Assembly (NCBI RefSeq): GCF_013031405.1
Contig: NZ_WPZY01000010.1
Span: forward strand, 62,001 to 126,000
Reading direction: 5' to 3'
From: Ruegeria sp. HKCCD8929
GTDB lineage: Bacteria; Pseudomonadota; Alphaproteobacteria; Rhodobacterales; Rhodobacteraceae
DNA: 64,000 bases
A program made the translations under genes and the position numbers. Below are positions 63,024-64,000 of this stretch, piece after piece (positions within the stretch are counted from its first letter, which is position 1; the number at the start of each line of letters is the position of its first letter). The notes beneath the pieces were generated by a model. That model made no database searches. It saw nothing but the letters and a program-made list of their open reading frames with translations, and was not told the origin of the DNA.

Positions 63024-63224
63024 TTAGCGGTCGTAGGGCATGTAGCCCTTGACGATCTTTGCGTCGGGGGCGGACAGGGTGGTGGTGCCACGGGCGTCGC
63101 GGATGAATTTCTTGGTCCGCTTGATCATGCCGTGACGCTTGCCGGCCTGAGCCGACATGACCTTACCGGTCGCAGTCACCTTAAAGCGCTTCTTGGCGCT
63201 CGACTTTGTCTTCATCTTGGGCAT
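63024..63224 (-). CDS. rpmI: 50S ribosomal protein L35
   Basis: This small basic large-subunit protein has 66 residues. [20 protein letters not shown] and the [20 protein letters not shown] segment identify it. It is the first gene of the two-gene rpmI-rplT unit. The 184-bp gap upstream should hold the promoter; no structured leader is obvious. Confidence 0.97.
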   Translation of the reverse strand: MPKMKTKSSAKKRFKVTATGKVMSAQAGKRHGMIKRTKKFIRDARGTTTLSAPDAKIVKGYMPYDR

Positions 63225-63408
63225 TTCCGGCTCCTTTCAAAGGTTCGGTACAAAACGCGACTCGGCATGCCACACTGGCCGGTCACGCGATCAGAAGCGC
63301 CGTTTACGCAAGTTCGGTCATACTGGCAAGGGGGTTTGGACCGGAATCTGCGCTTTTCAAGCGCCGGTCGGTCACCGGGGCGATCTGGCCGCCCCGGCGA
63401 GTTGTCAC

Positions 63409-64000
63409 TTAGCCCGCAAACTTGCGGATTTCACCGCTTTTCAGCCGCGAGGCGTAGGATGCAAGCTCCTCACGCACAACTTTCATCAGGAAGTAGAGCG
63501 CGAAGACGTTCACAACCGCCATGGCAAAGATCGCCGCATCCGAGAAGTCGATGACCGGACCAAGATTGGCGGCGGCACCGATGACCACGAAGATGCAGAA
63601 GATGATCTTGAACACCAATTCCTTGGTGTGACCTTCACCGAACAGATAGGTCCAGGCCTTGAGGCCGTAATAGGACCAGCTGATCATGGTCGAGAAGGCA
63701 AACAGGATCACCGCGATCGCAAGGATATACGGGAACCAGCTGAAGGCACTGCCGAAGGCGGCCGAGGTCAGGCTGACGCCGGAGTTGCCGTCTACTGTGG
63801 CAATCGCCGTGCCGGCTTCGTTCAGCATATAATTACCGGTTTCCGGGTCGATGATCATCTGCTGGGTGATGATGATAACCAGGGCGGTCATGGTGCAGAT
63901 CACGACCGTGTCGATGAACGGTTCAAGCAGCGAGACGAACCCTTCGGTGATCGGCTCCTTGGTCCGCACGGCCGAGTGTGCGATGGCCGCCGAGCCAACG
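63409..64000 (-). CDS. Alanine/glycine:cation symporter (AGCS), N-terminus beyond window
   Basis: This is the C-terminal portion of a sodium:amino acid symporter of the AGCS family. About 196 residues are visible. Characteristic segments are [20 protein letters not shown] and [20 protein letters not shown], followed by two further helices ([38 protein letters not shown]) and a cytoplasmic tail. The frame is open to the right edge, so the start lies beyond 64000. It could import alanine for the ald gene, which is speculative at this distance. Confidence 0.93.
   Translation of the reverse strand, partial: VGSAAIAHSAVRTKEPITEGFVSLLEPFIDTVVICTMTALVIIITQQMIIDPETGNYMLNEAGTAIATVDGNSGVSLTSAAFGSAFSWFPYILAIAVILFAFSTMISWSYYGLKAWTYLFGEGHTKELVFKIIFCIFVVIGAAANLGPVIDFSDAAIFAMAVVNVFALYFLMKVVREELASYASRLKSGEIRKFAG

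Overview
The window looks like a chromosomal segment of an alphaproteobacterium of the Roseobacter group (Rhodobacteraceae). The GC content is high and the genes are tightly packed, often with ATGA or TGATG overlaps. Alphaproteobacterial markers are present: MipZ, COQ9, a BluB gene inside a ribosomal operon, and a homogentisate operon with a DUF2783 gene. The genus cannot be fixed from sequence alone. I see no phage, transposase, CRISPR array, tRNA or rRNA gene.

Layout. 1-4252: a partial EamA permease, a LysR regulator divergent from an azoreductase, an Asp/Glu racemase homologue, a Pro-tRNA editing protein and a small membrane protein. 4415-14552: the translation block, ffh, then six tandem GNAT acetyltransferases, chorismate mutase, rpsP, bluB, a 47-residue membrane microprotein, rimM and trmD; after a lipoprotein and a GH25 lysozyme come rplS and rpmE. 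14665-16102: a YegP-like protein and mipZ. 16305-24937: a leftward catabolic operon (Rieske oxygenase, choline-sulfatase-type sulfatase, SDR, BKACE, ALDH, SDR, carnitine-dehydrogenase-like enzyme) behind a GlxA/CdhR-like AraC regulator. It probably degrades quaternary ammonium compounds and is the best candidate here for an undescribed pathway. 25285-34922: a class III adenylate cyclase, then a MarR regulator divergent from a homogentisate operon (hmgA, a 39-residue microprotein, fahA, DUF2059, a degenerate metallo-beta-lactamase, a flavin monooxygenase, DUF2783, a VOC protein, maiA, a DOPA-dioxygenase-like protein).

35098-43358: an acyl-CoA synthetase, a class III aminotransferase (taurine:pyruvate type), a GNAT, two quinone oxidoreductases flanking a DUF2189 membrane protein, coq9 and rpsU. 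43520-47670: an M4 protease paired with an emfourin-like inhibitor, a drug/metabolite transporter and a CAP-domain RTX protein. 47725-52134: PPK2, an Lrp regulator divergent from alanine dehydrogenase, mscS and mscL. 52283-64000: a YfcG-like GST, a GMC oxidoreductase, YtoQ, a phytanoyl-CoA-dioxygenase-like protein, pheT and pheS split by an esterase and a small membrane protein, a sterol-desaturase-like hydroxylase, rplT, rpmI and a partial alanine:cation symporter.

Several elaborate inverted repeats lie between genes: a cloverleaf of three hairpins at 34925-35000, a 22-bp palindrome at 35060, a 101-bp element with 18-bp perfect terminal inverted repeats at 50651, and a 142-bp element with 21-bp perfect inverted repeats at 59529. 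They may be dispersed repeats, but copy number cannot be judged from one window.
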